From the NCBI RefSeq assembly GCF_018881975.1, contig NZ_JACVPJ010000002.1, positions 248,001 to 312,000 on the forward strand: DNA of 64,000 nt. The letters run 5' to 3'. Below the pieces are notes generated by a model. It searched no databases and was not told where the DNA came from. It saw nothing but the letters and a program-made list of their open reading frames with translations. Made by a program: the position numbers and the translations under genes. Origin of the DNA: Polynucleobacter sp. JS-Safj-400b-B2. GTDB taxonomy: Bacteria > Pseudomonadota > Gammaproteobacteria > Burkholderiales > Burkholderiaceae. This document shows, piece by piece, positions 8,294 through 18,343 of the stretch (its first letter is position 1; every line of letters starts with the position of its first letter).

Positions 8294-8956
8294 TTAAGGT
8301 TGCCAAGAAACAAAATTTTTATAAAGCTTTAATCCGTATTCTGCACTTTTTTCTGGATGAAACTGAGTTGCAAAAATATTATCTCGCGCCACTGCAGAAG
8401 TAAACCAGTCACCGTATTCCGTAGAGCCAGCAATATCCTCATTGCGCTGCGGTACTACATAGTAACTATGCACAAAATAAAAGCTCGTTAAATCCGGTAT
8501 GCCATTCCAAAGTGGGTGCTTGCTATCCTGACGAACCTGATTCCAGCCCATATGCGGCACTTTATATGCCGACCCATCTGACTGCTTCTTGCCAGTCAAC
8601 TCAAAACGGCGCACTTCACCAGGAATCAAGCCTAAGCACGGCGTCCATTGGTCACTACCACTGGTCCGCACTTCAGCGCTTTGATCAAACAACATTTGCT
8701 CGCCCACACAAACTCCTAAAAGCGGCTTGCTTTTAGAGGCCTCTAATAAAGCCTCTAACAAACCAGATTCCTCTAAGTGCTTCATGCAATCTGGCATAGC
8801 ACCTTGACCAGGCAATACGACACGATCAGCTGAGCGGATCTCTTCCGGTTGATGTGCAATCAATACATTGTCATCCGGTGCAACATGATGAAATGCTTGA
8901 TATACAGAACGGAGATTACCCATTCCATAATCGACGATCGCAATGGTTTGCGCCAA
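8294..8956 (-). CDS. hisH: Imidazole glycerol phosphate synthase glutaminase subunit HisH
   Basis: HisH is a class I glutamine amidotransferase that produces ammonia and channels it to HisF. The 220-residue protein shows DYGMGNL at the N-terminus, the nucleophile Cys83 in [11 protein letters not shown], and the His-Glu pair of the triad in QFHPEKS near the C-terminus. It lies 18 bases before hisA. The product needs HisF, which is present in this window. Confidence 0.97.
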   Translation of the reverse strand: MAQTIAIVDYGMGNLRSVYQAFHHVAPDDNVLIAHQPEEIRSADRVVLPGQGAMPDCMKHLEESGLLEALLEASKSKPLLGVCVGEQMLFDQSAEVRTSGSDQWTPCLGLIPGEVRRFELTGKKQSDGSAYKVPHMGWNQVRQDSKHPLWNGIPDLTSFYFVHSYYVVPQRNEDIAGSTEYGDWFTSAVARDNIFATQFHPEKSAEYGLKLYKNFVSWQP

Positions 8957-9016
8957 AATTTACCTGCTATCTATTGTTATCTACTGTTGTCTTCTAAGCA
9001 ACCGTGGGAATCTAGA

Positions 9017-9604
9017 TTAAAGACTTCCTTTAGTTGAAGGAATAGCGCCTGAAGCACGTGGATCAACTGCCAAAGCCATGCGCAAAGCACGACCAAAGGC
9101 CTTGAAAACGGTTTCAATTTGGTGGTGCGCATTGATGCCGCGCAGATTATCGATGTGCAAAGTTACGCCCGCATGGTTTACAAAACCACGGAAGAACTCA
9201 ATACTGAGATCCACATCAAAGTCACCTACCCGCGCACGCGTAAATGGAACGTTAAATTCCAAGCCTGGACGACCTGAGAAATCGATCACAACACGAGAAA
9301 GCGTTTCGTCTAGGGGCACGTAAGAATGGCCGTAACGAGTAATTCCCGCTTTGTCACCAACTGCTTTAGCAAAGGCCTGCCCCAAAGTAATCCCCACATC
9401 CTCAACGGTATGGTGATCATCAATATGGGTATCACCATTAGCGACCACTTTAAGGTCGATCATGCCGTGACGGGCAATCTGATCGAGCATGTGATCGAGA
9501 AAAGGGACTCCAGAGGCCAGTTCGGCCTTACCAGTTCCATCTAAATTGATGGAAATCTGAATTTTGGTTTCCGAAGTATTTCGGATGACGTCGGCTTGCC
9601 GCAT
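9017..9604 (-). CDS. hisB: Imidazoleglycerol-phosphate dehydratase HisB
   Basis: HisB dehydrates imidazole glycerol phosphate to imidazole acetol phosphate. This is the monofunctional 195-residue form, without the phosphatase domain of enterobacterial HisB. The duplicated manganese-binding motifs H64-H65-x-x-E68 (DDHHTVED) and H160-H161-x-x-E164 (AHHQIET) are visible. The upstream neighbour is now the TnpB element, whose candidate right end lies within about 20-35 bases of the ATG. The ribosome-binding site is weak (GAAGC), so expression of hisB may depend on reading out of the element. Confidence 0.96.
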   Translation of the reverse strand: MRQADVIRNTSETKIQISINLDGTGKAELASGVPFLDHMLDQIARHGMIDLKVVANGDTHIDDHHTVEDVGITLGQAFAKAVGDKAGITRYGHSYVPLDETLSRVVIDFSGRPGLEFNVPFTRARVGDFDVDLSIEFFRGFVNHAGVTLHIDNLRGINAHHQIETVFKAFGRALRMALAVDPRASGAIPSTKGSL

Positions 9605-9636
9605 GCTTCATTGCGCCGCGAGGCGAAGTGTTGATT

Positions 9637-9690
9637 GAAGCCTCATAATATCATTCGTGACTGCTCCTCACGCATAATCGCAGAGGCTTC
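9637..9690 (-). ncRNA. Candidate 3' part of a TnpB omega-RNA (right element end)
   Basis: On the minus strand two nested hairpins span the tnpB stop codon. The outer stem is GAAGCCTC (9690-9683) with GAGGCTTC (9644-9637), a perfect 8-bp pairing. The inner stem is CGTGA (9672-9668) with TCACG (9660-9656) around a 7-base loop. A further GAAGTG/CACTTC pair lies just outside (9625-9630 with 9692-9697). Omega-RNAs of TnpB elements overlap the 3' end of tnpB and finish at the element end, followed by the guide. The position and nested shape fit. The 5' boundary and the exact 3' end are not resolved. Confidence 0.5.
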
Positions 9691-10996
9691 CCACTTCAGC
9701 GGCCGCCGCTTGACCAACCGCATCAAGTCTTACATGGCCTCCATGGGCGTAGACCGACAGTCCTGCGGCCTTTATTTTCACAATGCCAGCATCTCTGATG
9801 TTGAGCGCTGCATTAATATCCCTATCAACGGTAGCATGACACGAGCTACAGGTCCACATGCGATCATTTAACGTAATGTGCTCGTTAATAACCCCGCAAT
9901 GGTTGCATGTCTTGGTGGACGGGAACCAGGTGGAGATTTGAACAGGTTGTCCACCTTTAGCCTTGAGCTTGTAATCGAGCTTAATTAAAAACCCGCCCCA
10001 AGCGCAATCGCCAATGGCTTTTGATAGCCTGCGATTGGCCATCATACCCCTGATATTTAAAGTTTCTGCCACGACCACTTGGTTTTCGTTGGCTAGAATG
10101 AAAGAAACTTGGTGCTGATAATTCTCTCTGGCATGTCGCACCTTCTCATGTGCCAGCGCTACATGTTTTCTATTTTTGGCGATATTGCTGCCAAAGTAGT
10201 TACGCTGTTCTATCGTAGGTTTGCCATCAGCAATACATCTATCCTTAGCAAACTCAATCTTGCGTGATAAATCTTTTTGCAATCGGTGTAGTTTTTTGAG
10301 TGACTTCTTAAGGTGATGGGGGTTAGGTAGTTTATTGCCATTGCTATCGACAATCCAATCCTTAACGCCCAAATCAATACCGATAATCTTCGCTGCATCA
10401 AAAGACTGCAATGGCTCGGCAATTAGCTTAAAGTCTTCCGTCAAAATAGCAGCGTAATACTTTCCCGTACTCTCACGCAAGATGGTAACCGTCTTCATTT
10501 TTCCAACAATCTCACGATGCACGCGGGCTTTAATCTGACCTATTTTGGGTAGGGTAATTTTGTTGCCTGATACCGTAACACCTTGCGGATAGCTAATAGC
10601 TTGACGAGAATCATATCTAGACTTGAATACCGGAAAGCCAAATACATTACTGTTTTTAGTGCGGCGACTCGTTGCATGCTTGCATTGCTTAACGCGAGCA
10701 AACGCATTTTTATAAGCCCCATCCAAATGCAAAATGCTTTCTTGCAATACTTGGGAGTGAGTTTGCTTAAGGTAGTCATATTCCCCGTTTTTCCAAACAG
10801 GGAGCATCTTCTTAATATCGTAGCAAGAAAGCGACTCGCCGTTAGCATAGGCTTTTTGCTTTAAATCCAAGGCCAAGTTCCAAACCTTGCGCGCATTACC
10901 AAAATCTTGAGCTAATTTTTGTTCTTGGATTTTGTTAGGATAAAGGCGAATTTTGATAGCTCCAAGAATACTGTAATTATATACAGTGTTAATCAA
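9668..10996 (-). mobile_element. tnpB: TnpB gene of an IS200/IS605 (IS1341-like) element, RNA-guided nuclease family
   Basis: This 442-residue protein has the full TnpB layout: an N-terminal recognition part beginning KIRLYPNKIQEQKL, then a split RuvC nuclease with Asp208 (IGIDLGVKDW), Glu311 (VVAETLNIRGM) and Asp391/Asp393 (VDRDINAAL). A zinc finger (C364-x2-C367, C383-x2-C386) lies between the second and third RuvC parts. All catalytic residues are present and the frame is open, so it looks functional. TnpB proteins are omega-RNA-guided DNA nucleases and ancestors of Cas12. No tnpA transposase gene is present, so mobility would need help in trans. The TTG at 10996 is a doubtful start: a TATAAT sequence lies just inside it and a GGAG site lies near codon 12, so the true start may be slightly downstream. 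The element separates hisC from hisB. Confidence 0.93.
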
Positions 10997-11019
10997 TTAA
11001 CCAATGCTTAACAAGTTAA
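10988..11019. repeat. Two short palindromes upstream of tnpB
   Basis: GTTAAT-CA-ATTAAC (10988-11001) and TTAAC-AA-GTTAA (11008-11019) lie side by side between tnpB and hisC. They could be subterminal hairpins of the left end of the TnpB element or sites for a regulator. The exact left boundary of the element cannot be set from one copy. Confidence 0.4.
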
Positions 11020-11105
11020 AACTCAGCTTTATACGCCCACTCTAAAACAGGCGTTTACGGCACAATAGTTAAACTTTACACCCAACCATTAACCTAAGAA
11101 CCCTC

Positions 11106-12173
11106 ATGAGCCGTTTCTGGAGCCCTGTTGTTCAAACCCTAACCCCCTATGTTCCCGGGGAGCAACCGCAAATGCAGCGGCTGGTCAAACTCAACACCAA
11201 TGAAAGTCCTTATGGCCCATCGTCAAAGGCACTTGCTGCAATTGAAGCTCAGAATACTGAGGATTTACGCCTTTATCCCGACCCAGAAGGCACAGCCCTT
11301 AAGCAAGCTATCGCTAAATTACACGGCTTAGACCCAAAACAGGTCTTTTTGGGTAATGGTTCAGATGAAGTCTTGGCTCACGTCTTTGCTGGATTGCTCA
11401 AACAAAGTGAACCAGTTCATTTTCCAGATATCACCTACAGTTTTTATCCCGTGTACTGCAAGCTTTTTGGAATTGATTACAAAACCATTCCATTGGGTGA
11501 AAAGTTTGAGATCAATACTGCTGACTACAAAGTGCCTAATGGTGGAATTATTTTCCCCAACCCAAACGCGCCAACAGGTAGATCAATCCCCCGTTCAGAT
11601 ATTGAAGCCTTACTATTGCGCAATAAAGATTCTGTAGTGGTCATTGATGAGGCTTATGTAGATTATGGAACGCAATCTTGTATTCCACTCTTGTGTGGTG
11701 ATGACTGCCCCGAAAATCTCCTAGTTGTCCATACGCTTTCTAAATCTCGCGCCCTAGCTGGTCTGCGTGTTGGTTTTGCCGTTGGTCATCCAGATTTAAT
11801 CGAGGGCTTGGAGCGAGTTAAAAATAGTTTCAATTCTTATCCACTAGGGCGCCTTGCTCAAGCCGGTGCTATTGCGGCGATTGAGGATCAAGCGCATCTT
11901 GAAGAAACCTCTGCCAAGGTAATGCAAACTCGCACAAAGATGGTTGAGCAACTCGGGGCATTAGGATTTGAAACCCTACCTTCAACTGCAAACTTTATTT
12001 TCACGCGTCACCCAAAGCATGCTGGAGCTAAGCTCTATCAAGCTTTACGTGACAGAGGCATCATCGTTCGTCACTTTAAATCTGCACGCATAGAAGAGTT
12101 CTTGCGGATAACAATTGGCACGGATGAGCAAAGCAACGAACTTATCACTGCTTTAAGAGAAATTCTGAATTAA
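11106..12173 (+). CDS. hisC: Histidinol-phosphate aminotransferase HisC
   Basis: HisC transfers an amino group from glutamate to imidazole acetol phosphate. The 355-residue fold-type I PLP enzyme shows [12 protein letters not shown] at the N-terminus, GNGSDEVL, the PNPNAPTG motif, DEAYVDY, the Schiff-base Lys213 in [14 protein letters not shown], and the C-terminal Arg motif EEFLRITIG. Unlike every other his gene here it is on the plus strand. It converges on hisD, 11 bases apart, and is divergent from tnpB. In many betaproteobacteria it lies between hisD and hisB on the same strand, which suggests a local inversion. Only a weak ribosome-binding site is seen (TAAGAA). Confidence 0.96.
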   Translation: MSRFWSPVVQTLTPYVPGEQPQMQRLVKLNTNESPYGPSSKALAAIEAQNTEDLRLYPDPEGTALKQAIAKLHGLDPKQVFLGNGSDEVLAHVFAGLLKQSEPVHFPDITYSFYPVYCKLFGIDYKTIPLGEKFEINTADYKVPNGGIIFPNPNAPTGRSIPRSDIEALLLRNKDSVVVIDEAYVDYGTQSCIPLLCGDDCPENLLVVHTLSKSRALAGLRVGFAVGHPDLIEGLERVKNSFNSYPLGRLAQAGAIAAIEDQAHLEETSAKVMQTRTKMVEQLGALGFETLPSTANFIFTRHPKHAGAKLYQALRDRGIIVRHFKSARIEEFLRITIGTDEQSNELITALREILN

Positions 12174-12184
12174 GTTTTTTGGGC

Positions 12185-13507
12185 TTACTTTTTGAGGCGC
12201 ATCTCAGCTGCGCGAGCGTGGGCTTGCAAGCCCTCACCGTGAGCCAACGTGCTAGCAACTGCGCCCAAAGTTTGTGCGCCAGCCTCACTGACTTCAATCA
12301 TGCTAGAGCGCTTAATAAAATCATATACACCTAGTGGCGAAGAAAAACGTGCAGTACGCGCAGTTGGCAATACGTGATTGGGGCCAGCGCAATAGTCACC
12401 CAGTGATTCACTAGTGTAGTTACCCATAAAGATAGCGCCAGCGTGTCGAATTTGATCTGCCCACTTACGAGGCTCAGCAGCGCAAATCTCCAAGTGCTCA
12501 GCAGCAATTGCATTAGCAATCTCACATGCTTCCGACATGTCTTTTACTTGAATCAATAAGGCGCGGTTTGTGAGCGAAACTTCAATTACTTTTGCTCTTG
12601 GCATTTCTGGGAGAAGCTTATTGATGCTGGACTGGACTTGCTCAATAAATGCAGCATCAGGACAAAGCATGATGGACTGGGCTTGTTCATCATGCTCAGC
12701 TTGGGAGAACAAATCCATTGCAACCCAATCTGGATTACTAGATCCGTCACAAAGCACCAAAATTTCAGAAGGGCCAGCGATCATATCAATACCCACAATG
12801 CCAAATACCCTGCGCTTAGCGGCGGCCACATAAGCATTCCCTGGCCCAACAATTTTGTCGACTGATGGAATTGTTTTAGTGCCGTAAGCTAAAGCACCAA
12901 CTGCCTGAGCGCCGCCGATCGTAAAGACGCGGTCAACACCAGCAAGATATGCCGCCGCCAAGACCAGTGGGTTACGTGCACCATCCGGAGTGGGCACCAC
13001 CATAACGACTTCAGCGACACCAGCCACTTTTGCAGGAATGGCATTCATCAATACGGATGAAGGGTAAGCCGCCTTGCCTCCAGGCACATAAATACCAACA
13101 CGATCTAATGGAGTTACTTTTTGACCTAATCGTGTTCCATCCTTTTCCTCATACTCCCAAGAATGGCAACCCGCTTCAATCTTTTGCTGCTCGTGATAAG
13201 CGCGCACTCTTTGCGCAGCAATATCTAAAGCATTTTTTTGTTCTGCAGATAAAGAGTTGTAAGCAAGTTCTAAATCTTTGCGAGGCACCTCTAATTCGGA
13301 GACGCTTGCAACATTCAAGCGATCGAACTGTTTTGTAAATCCTAGAACCGCTTCATCGCCTTGGGCTTTTACTGCTGCCAAAATCTTAAGCACTGCAGCA
13401 TCAATAGCCTCATCATCAGCGGTAGGCAATGAAAGGCTAGCCAACAGAATTTCTCTGAAGCCGGCATCTTTACTATTGAGACGCTTAACGTTAATTTGTG
13501 CAGACAT
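12185..13507 (-). CDS. hisD: Histidinol dehydrogenase HisD
   Basis: HisD carries out the last two oxidations of the pathway, histidinol to histidine, with NAD and zinc. The 440-residue protein shows [19 protein letters not shown], the [12 protein letters not shown] stretch, the zinc-site residues in [10 protein letters not shown], the catalytic Glu-His pair in IAAEHLEI, and GPNHVLPT. It follows hisG by 27 bases. Its stop faces hisC directly, with no hairpin terminator in the 11-base gap. Confidence 0.97.
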   Translation of the reverse strand: MSAQINVKRLNSKDAGFREILLASLSLPTADDEAIDAAVLKILAAVKAQGDEAVLGFTKQFDRLNVASVSELEVPRKDLELAYNSLSAEQKNALDIAAQRVRAYHEQQKIEAGCHSWEYEEKDGTRLGQKVTPLDRVGIYVPGGKAAYPSSVLMNAIPAKVAGVAEVVMVVPTPDGARNPLVLAAAYLAGVDRVFTIGGAQAVGALAYGTKTIPSVDKIVGPGNAYVAAAKRRVFGIVGIDMIAGPSEILVLCDGSSNPDWVAMDLFSQAEHDEQAQSIMLCPDAAFIEQVQSSINKLLPEMPRAKVIEVSLTNRALLIQVKDMSEACEIANAIAAEHLEICAAEPRKWADQIRHAGAIFMGNYTSESLGDYCAGPNHVLPTARTARFSSPLGVYDFIKRSSMIEVSEAGAQTLGAVASTLAHGEGLQAHARAAEMRLKK

Positions 13508-13534
13508 TAATGAAGACTTTTCGCTAGATACTGA

Positions 13535-14161
13535 TTACTTCAGCAACTCAAAAATAGGTTGTAGCTGTGCACGCTTACGCTTGTACGAAGCCTGGTTCAC
13601 TACCAAGCGAGCGCTGATATCTGCAATGGGTTCAACCTCAACCAAACCATTTGCTTTTAATGTATTTCCTGTAGACACCAAATCCACAATAGCGTCTGCT
13701 AAGCCTACCAAAGGGGCTAGCTCCATAGAGCCATAAAGCTGGATCGTATCGATATGAACGCCTTTATTAGCAAAGTGCTCACGCGCGCAGTTGACATACT
13801 TGGTGGCGACTTTTAAACGAGATCCCTGCTTTACTGCCGCAGCGTAATCAAACCCCTCACGAACAGCAACAGACATGCGGCACTTTGCAATATCTAAGTC
13901 ATAAGGTACATACAATCCATCAGCACCTTTTTCCATCAGAACATCCAATCCAGCCACTCCAAAATCAGCACCGCCAAATTGCACATAAGTTGGTACATCA
14001 GATGCGCGAACAATAATGAGGCGAACGTCCGGATTGGAGGTCTCAATAATGAGTTTGCGTGACTTCTCGGGATCTTCCAACGGCACAATGCCTACCTTGG
14101 ACAAGATCTCTGCGGTTTCTTCGAAGATACGCCCTTTGGAGAGCGCTAAAGTCAATTTCAT
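13535..14161 (-). CDS. hisG: ATP phosphoribosyltransferase HisG, short form
   Basis: HisG is the first, feedback-controlled enzyme of histidine synthesis. The 208-residue chain ([14 protein letters not shown], the [21 protein letters not shown] region, and the PRPP loop [14 protein letters not shown]) lacks the C-terminal regulatory domain of the long form. Short HisG enzymes work in a complex with HisZ, a tRNA-synthetase-like subunit. No hisZ is found in the window, so it must lie elsewhere. The gene is 20 bases after murA. Confidence 0.97.
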   Translation of the reverse strand: MKLTLALSKGRIFEETAEILSKVGIVPLEDPEKSRKLIIETSNPDVRLIIVRASDVPTYVQFGGADFGVAGLDVLMEKGADGLYVPYDLDIAKCRMSVAVREGFDYAAAVKQGSRLKVATKYVNCAREHFANKGVHIDTIQLYGSMELAPLVGLADAIVDLVSTGNTLKANGLVEVEPIADISARLVVNQASYKRKRAQLQPIFELLK

Positions 14162-14181
14162 GGACTAATTATCCATCAGCC

Positions 14182-15456
14182 TTACTTTATGCGCTCAATA
14201 TTGGCGCCCAAGAGGGTTAACTTATGTTCCATGCGGTCATAACCGCGATCCAAATGGTAAATCCGGTCTACCTGGGTTTCGCCCTGAGCAGCCAATCCAG
14301 CAATCACCAAGCTGGCTGAGGCACGTAGATCGGTAGCCATCACAATTGCGCCAGAAAGTTTTTCTACTCCCTGAGCAATTGCAGTATTGCCTTCAATGGC
14401 AATATCTGCACCCAAACGATTGAGCTCTTGTACGTGCATAAAACGATTTTCAAAAATCGTTTCGGTAATGGTTGAGTTACCCGATGCAATTGCATTTACA
14501 GTCATGAGCTGCGCCTGCATATCGGTTGGAAAAGCAGGGTATTCAGAGGTACGGAAATTGACCGCTTTTGGACGACCCCGCATAGAGGCTTTAATCCAAT
14601 CAGGTCCGATCTCCATTTGAAGGCCGGCTTCTTTTAACTTCACGATGACTGCATCTAAAGTATCTGGACGGCAATGTTTTACCGTGATCTCACCGCCAGT
14701 AGCGGCAACCGCGCACAAGAATGTGCCTGCTTCAATACGATCCGCAATGACTGAGTGCTCAGCGCCATGAAGCTTTTCTACACCTTCAATCACCAAGCGA
14801 TCACTTCCGATCCCAGATATTTTTGCGCCCATCTTTACCAGCAGTTCAGCTAAATCACCAACCTCAGGTTCGCGCGCTGCGTTTTCTAAAATAGTAGTAC
14901 CGGACGCTAAAGTAGCAGCCATCAACAAATTCTCAGTGCCGGTTACGGTAATCATGTCAGTCAAGATAGAGGCGCCCTTCAATCGATCAGATTGAGGCTC
15001 GGTTTCTGCTTGAATATAGCCACTCTTAATCTTGATGCTAGCCCCCATCGCCTTTAGGCCTTTAATGTGCTGATCTACAGGGCGCGCGCCAATAGCGCAA
15101 CCGCCAGGCAAGGAAACTTTAGCGCTATGCATTCTGGCTAAGAGTGGGCCAAGCACTAGGATCGAAGCACGCATGGTCTTGACCATTTCATAAGTAGCTT
15201 CTGAGCTTTTGATTACAGCTGCGCTCAACACCATATGACTGCGATCGCTTGCATTGGGAAAATCTACCGTCACGCCAATTTCTTGTAAAAGCTTGAGCAT
15301 GGTTCGCACATCTTGCAAGTCAGGAACGTTACGCAATACGACTGGTTGATCGGTCAATAGACATGCACACAGAATTGGCAAAGCAGCATTTTTAGCACCA
15401 GCAATGACTACCTCCCCATTAAGAGGAGAGCCGCCAACCATTCGTAATTTATCCAT
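14182..15456 (-). CDS. murA: UDP-N-acetylglucosamine 1-carboxyvinyltransferase MurA
   Basis: MurA transfers enolpyruvate from PEP to UDP-GlcNAc, the first committed step of peptidoglycan synthesis, in the cytoplasm. The 424-residue protein has the EPSP-synthase-like fold with GAKNAALPI near the N-terminus and the catalytic loop [15 protein letters not shown], with Cys120 at the site attacked by fosfomycin. The Cys means the usual sensitive form rather than the Asp variant. It sits between a BolA gene and hisG, an order typical of beta- and gammaproteobacteria. Confidence 0.97.
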   Translation of the reverse strand: MDKLRMVGGSPLNGEVVIAGAKNAALPILCACLLTDQPVVLRNVPDLQDVRTMLKLLQEIGVTVDFPNASDRSHMVLSAAVIKSSEATYEMVKTMRASILVLGPLLARMHSAKVSLPGGCAIGARPVDQHIKGLKAMGASIKIKSGYIQAETEPQSDRLKGASILTDMITVTGTENLLMAATLASGTTILENAAREPEVGDLAELLVKMGAKISGIGSDRLVIEGVEKLHGAEHSVIADRIEAGTFLCAVAATGGEITVKHCRPDTLDAVIVKLKEAGLQMEIGPDWIKASMRGRPKAVNFRTSEYPAFPTDMQAQLMTVNAIASGNSTITETIFENRFMHVQELNRLGADIAIEGNTAIAQGVEKLSGAIVMATDLRASASLVIAGLAAQGETQVDRIYHLDRGYDRMEHKLTLLGANIERIK

Positions 15457-15527
15457 GAAACGATTCCAGTAAAAGCTTAGTTATTAATATTCAGTAGGTA
15501 ATGCGTAAAGAGTAATAGGGTAAATTT

Positions 15528-15776
15528 TTACGCTGCTGAATTCTGCGTAAACTCTTCAGGGGTAAATGCCTTAATTGACAGGGCATGTACTTCCGCCTTC
15601 ATACGATCGCCCATTGCGCTGTATACCAATTGGTGACGTTGTATCAAACGCTTACCTTCAAACTCAGGGCTCACAATCGTTGCAAAAAAATGCTGGCCAT
15701 CGCCTTCAACCTGAATATGGGTGCAGTTGATGCCTTGCTTGATATAGCCTTCAATTTGTTCTGGGGTGGGTAGCAT
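15528..15776 (-). CDS. ibaG: BolA-family protein, IbaG type
   Basis: This 82-residue BolA/IbaG-like protein has a class II KH-like fold and probably works with a monothiol glutaredoxin in iron-sulfur cluster handling. The segment GDGQHFFATIVSPEFEGKR followed by RHQLVYSAMGDRM, EVHALSIKAFTPEE matches the conserved BolA core, including the His of the LSIK helix region. Its position directly upstream of murA supports IbaG over BolA proper. Confidence 0.92.
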   Translation of the reverse strand: MLPTPEQIEGYIKQGINCTHIQVEGDGQHFFATIVSPEFEGKRLIQRHQLVYSAMGDRMKAEVHALSIKAFTPEEFTQNSAA

Positions 15777-15808
15777 TTCTTCTCCTAATAAAACCAGGGT
15801 GTAAACAA

Positions 15809-16597
15809 TTAATAACGGAGCTTATAGCCCTTTTGCAGCAGCCGTAGAGCAATCACTGACACCACTATAAAAAAGCAAAACACAATTGCCAGGCTACCCC
15901 AAGGAGAGTTATCAGAAACCCCAAAGAACCCATAACGGAAGCCATCAATCATGTAAAAGAAAGGATTGAAGTGCGACACCACCTGCCATGCGGGTGGCAA
16001 AGAGTGAATGGAATAGAAGACGCCCGACAACATTGTGGCGGGCATGATGATGAAGTTTTGAAAAGCCGCTAACTGGTCGTATTTATCTGCCCAGATGCCA
16101 GCAATTAAACCAAGACTTCCTAAGATCGCAGCACCTAAGAATGCAAATACCAAAATCCACAATGGATATTCCAGGGTGGGCGTGGCAAACCAGATCGTGA
16201 TTAACAGCACCCCTAATCCCACAACAATGCCCCGAAATACAGCAGCCAAAATATAAGCAGAGTAAAACTCGAAATGACTTAATGGGGCTAGTAAAACAAA
16301 GACTAAGTTACCGGTAACTTTTGACTGAATTAGAGAAGAAGAGGTATTTGCAAATGCGTTTTGCAAAACACTCATCATCACAAGGCCCGGGATTAAAAAG
16401 GCTGTATAACTAAAGCGCCCATAGACTTCCCTGCCCTCAAGCACATGTCCAAAGATCATGAGATAGAGCACGGCCGTAAGAACTGGTGCAGCCACCGTCT
16501 GAAAAGCGACCTTATAGAAGCGCTTTACTTCCTTGAACAATAGCGTTGGGAAACCGCTGCCATATTCCAAAGCAGGTCTATTCAACCCGTTCTTCAT
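15809..16597 (-). CDS. ABC-2 type transporter permease
   Basis: This 262-residue integral membrane protein has about six hydrophobic segments and the ABC-2 exporter layout (FLIPGLVMMSVLQNAFANTSSS, then LAPLSHFEFYSAYILAA). It is closest in character to the YadH/NodJ group. Its start overlaps the stop of the ATPase gene by four bases (ATGA), so the two form a coupled exporter. The substrate is unknown. Similar pairs lie next to mla genes in many betaproteobacteria and may handle lipids or polysaccharide, but that is inference. Confidence 0.92.
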   Translation of the reverse strand: MKNGLNRPALEYGSGFPTLLFKEVKRFYKVAFQTVAAPVLTAVLYLMIFGHVLEGREVYGRFSYTAFLIPGLVMMSVLQNAFANTSSSLIQSKVTGNLVFVLLAPLSHFEFYSAYILAAVFRGIVVGLGVLLITIWFATPTLEYPLWILVFAFLGAAILGSLGLIAGIWADKYDQLAAFQNFIIMPATMLSGVFYSIHSLPPAWQVVSHFNPFFYMIDGFRYGFFGVSDNSPWGSLAIVFCFFIVVSVIALRLLQKGYKLRY

Positions 16598-17352
16598 TGG
16601 GCACCCCCAGACATGATGTTGACAAAGACTTCTTCTAAATCAGTTTTACCTTCGCCATCTTTTTTGACGGATCCATAACGACTCAGTAAATTAGCAGTGG
16701 TATCAAGCGCCACAATCTTGCCTTGTTTGAGCATGGCAATACGTTGACATAGAGCTTCAGCCTCTTCCAGGTAATGGGTAGTCAGAACAATCGTATGGCC
16801 ATCTTGATTTAATCGACTGATAAATTGCCATAAAGATTGGCGCAACTCAACATCAACTCCAGCAGTAGGCTCATCTAAAATAATGACTGGTGGTCTATGA
16901 ACTAAAGCTTGAGCAACGAGTACCCGACGCTTCATGCCTCCAGATAAAGAGCGCATATTACTATCGGCTTTGGAAGTGAGATCAAGATTAGCCATGATCT
17001 CCTCTACCCATGCATCGTTATTTTTAATTCCAAAGTAACCAGACTGAAAACGTAAAGTCTCACGCACAGTAAAAAACGGGTCAAAGACTAGCTCTTGCGG
17101 AACTACGCCAAGCATGCGCCGCGCTTCGCGAAATCCCGTTTGAACATCGGCGCCCATAATGGCTGCATGACCATGACTAGGCCTCACCAGGCCAGCCAGA
17201 ATAGAAATCAAAGTAGTTTTGCCAGCGCCATTTGGGCCTAACAAACCAAAAAATTCTCCAGGTTCAATCGTGAGAGATACCTCATCTAAAGCTTGGAGCG
17301 CTCCGTACTGCTTAGATATATTTTGAATAGATATTGCAGGGTGCATTGCCAT
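16594..17352 (-). CDS. ABC transporter ATP-binding protein
   Basis: This is the ATPase of the ABC-2 exporter. From the ATG at 17352 the protein has 252 residues with Walker A GPNGAGKTT, the signature LSGGMKRRVLVAQAL, Walker B VIILDEPTAGVD, and the switch His in TTHYLEEAE. A start further upstream at 17463 would add 37 residues that overlap mlaB and look non-native. The chosen ATG overlaps the mlaB stop (TAATG). The gene is YadG-like, probably cotranscribed with the whole mla set. Confidence 0.93.
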   Translation of the reverse strand: MAMHPAISIQNISKQYGALQALDEVSLTIEPGEFFGLLGPNGAGKTTLISILAGLVRPSHGHAAIMGADVQTGFREARRMLGVVPQELVFDPFFTVRETLRFQSGYFGIKNNDAWVEEIMANLDLTSKADSNMRSLSGGMKRRVLVAQALVHRPPVIILDEPTAGVDVELRQSLWQFISRLNQDGHTIVLTTHYLEEAEALCQRIAMLKQGKIVALDTTANLLSRYGSVKKDGEGKTDLEEVFVNIMSGGAQ

Positions 17353-17609
17353 TACAAACCTAGCAATGCAGCAACACCATAAACGCTGGCCAATACTTTC
17401 AACTTTTCTGGTGCCCGCTCTATGGAAATGGATTGTCCCTCGGACTTGAGCTTTTTCTGCCACGCTAACAATACGGTCAATACCGTGGAATCAAAGTCTT
17501 TTAATGCTGAGCAGTCTATCGAGCGCAAGTTTGGGATATTCAATAAGCCCTCTTTTTGTAACTGCAAAGCATTTGCTTGCGTTACCATTTTTGGCAAAAG
17601 AAAAGGCAT
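17352..17609 (-). CDS. mlaB: STAS-domain protein MlaB
   Basis: This small STAS-domain protein of about 85 residues is the cytosolic subunit that stabilises the MlaFE lipid transporter. The core IDCSALKDFDSTVLTVLLAWQ shows the STAS pattern with Asp-Ser-Thr at the end of the strand. The start is not firm: ATG at 17609 is chosen, ATG at 17588 and TTG at 17627 (right after the mlaC stop) are alternatives, and none has a good ribosome-binding site. The end overlaps the next ATPase gene by one base. Confidence 0.85.
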   Translation of the reverse strand: MPFLLPKMVTQANALQLQKEGLLNIPNLRSIDCSALKDFDSTVLTVLLAWQKKLKSEGQSISIERAPEKLKVLASVYGVAALLGL

Positions 17610-17627
17610 GATTTGGACGCTTAACAA

Positions 17628-18269
17628 TTAATTGGCGGGCTTAGCGCTGGCCAACTGCTTATTACGATCTTGAAGGAATTTCACAAGGCCTTCAATGCCG
17701 TTTTGGCTGATTTGATTGGAGAACTGGTTGCGGTAAGCCTCAACCAACCAAACACCCATGATGTTCATATCGTAGACTTTCCAACCATTGGTCGTTTTCT
17801 CTAAACGGTAGTCCAAAGGAACTGGATCGCCACGACCAAGCACCACTGTCTTCACAACGACTTCTTTATCGTCTGGAGCGGCGCGCAGAGCCTTAAATTG
17901 CACAGTCTGATCGCGCAATTGGCTTAAGGCTCCGGAATAGGTACGAATCAGCAGATTCTTAAACTCGGATGTCAGTTGAGCCTGCTGCTCAGGTGTTGCC
18001 TTTTTCCAATTAGGGCCCATTGCCATTTCTGTAGTGCGGCGCATATCGGTATAGGGAACAATTTTCTTTTCGACTAAATCCACGATCTTTGGAATATTGC
18101 CTTTTTGAATATCTGGATCAGCCTTAACTGTTGTCATTACCTCAGTCACCACCATCTTAATTAAGGCATCTGGAGGTGTTGATTGGTCAGGAGTTTGAGC
18201 TAAAACAGTACCGGATGCGAGCATTAGGGCTGCAAAGGTATAGCTGAAGATTTTTTTAAAGCTTTTCAT
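17628..18269 (-). CDS. mlaC: Periplasmic phospholipid-binding protein MlaC
   Basis: MlaC shuttles phospholipids across the periplasm between MlaA in the outer membrane and MlaFEDB in the inner membrane. From the ATG at 18269 the 213-residue precursor has a clear signal peptide (MKSFKKIFSYTFAALMLASG, then VLAQ). The mature part carries the Ttg2D/MlaC pattern, including MRRTTEMAMGPNWKKATPEQ and NGWKVYDMNIMGVWLVEAYR. An in-frame start at 18284 would add five residues; the longest reading from 18320 is unlikely because it places extra residues before the signal peptide. Confidence 0.94.
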   Translation of the reverse strand: MKSFKKIFSYTFAALMLASGTVLAQTPDQSTPPDALIKMVVTEVMTTVKADPDIQKGNIPKIVDLVEKKIVPYTDMRRTTEMAMGPNWKKATPEQQAQLTSEFKNLLIRTYSGALSQLRDQTVQFKALRAAPDDKEVVVKTVVLGRGDPVPLDYRLEKTTNGWKVYDMNIMGVWLVEAYRNQFSNQISQNGIEGLVKFLQDRNKQLASAKPAN

Positions 18270-18343
18270 ATTTCCGCCCGCCATCTTTATTGATATTGAC
18301 ACCCATTTTAGTCGCTTCACACTATATTGCTGGCTTACTTAGC

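Noticed and set aside
9668..10996. TnpB as a dead or domesticated remnant
   Set aside because: All catalytic and zinc residues and the full frame are present, so inactivity cannot be claimed from the sequence.
11041..11105. Promoter for hisC
   Set aside because: No pair of boxes with acceptable spacing and match was found in the 110-base gap.
13278..13736. Antisense open frame of 152 codons across hisD and hisG
   Set aside because: It spans two confirmed genes and their spacer with no recognisable domain.
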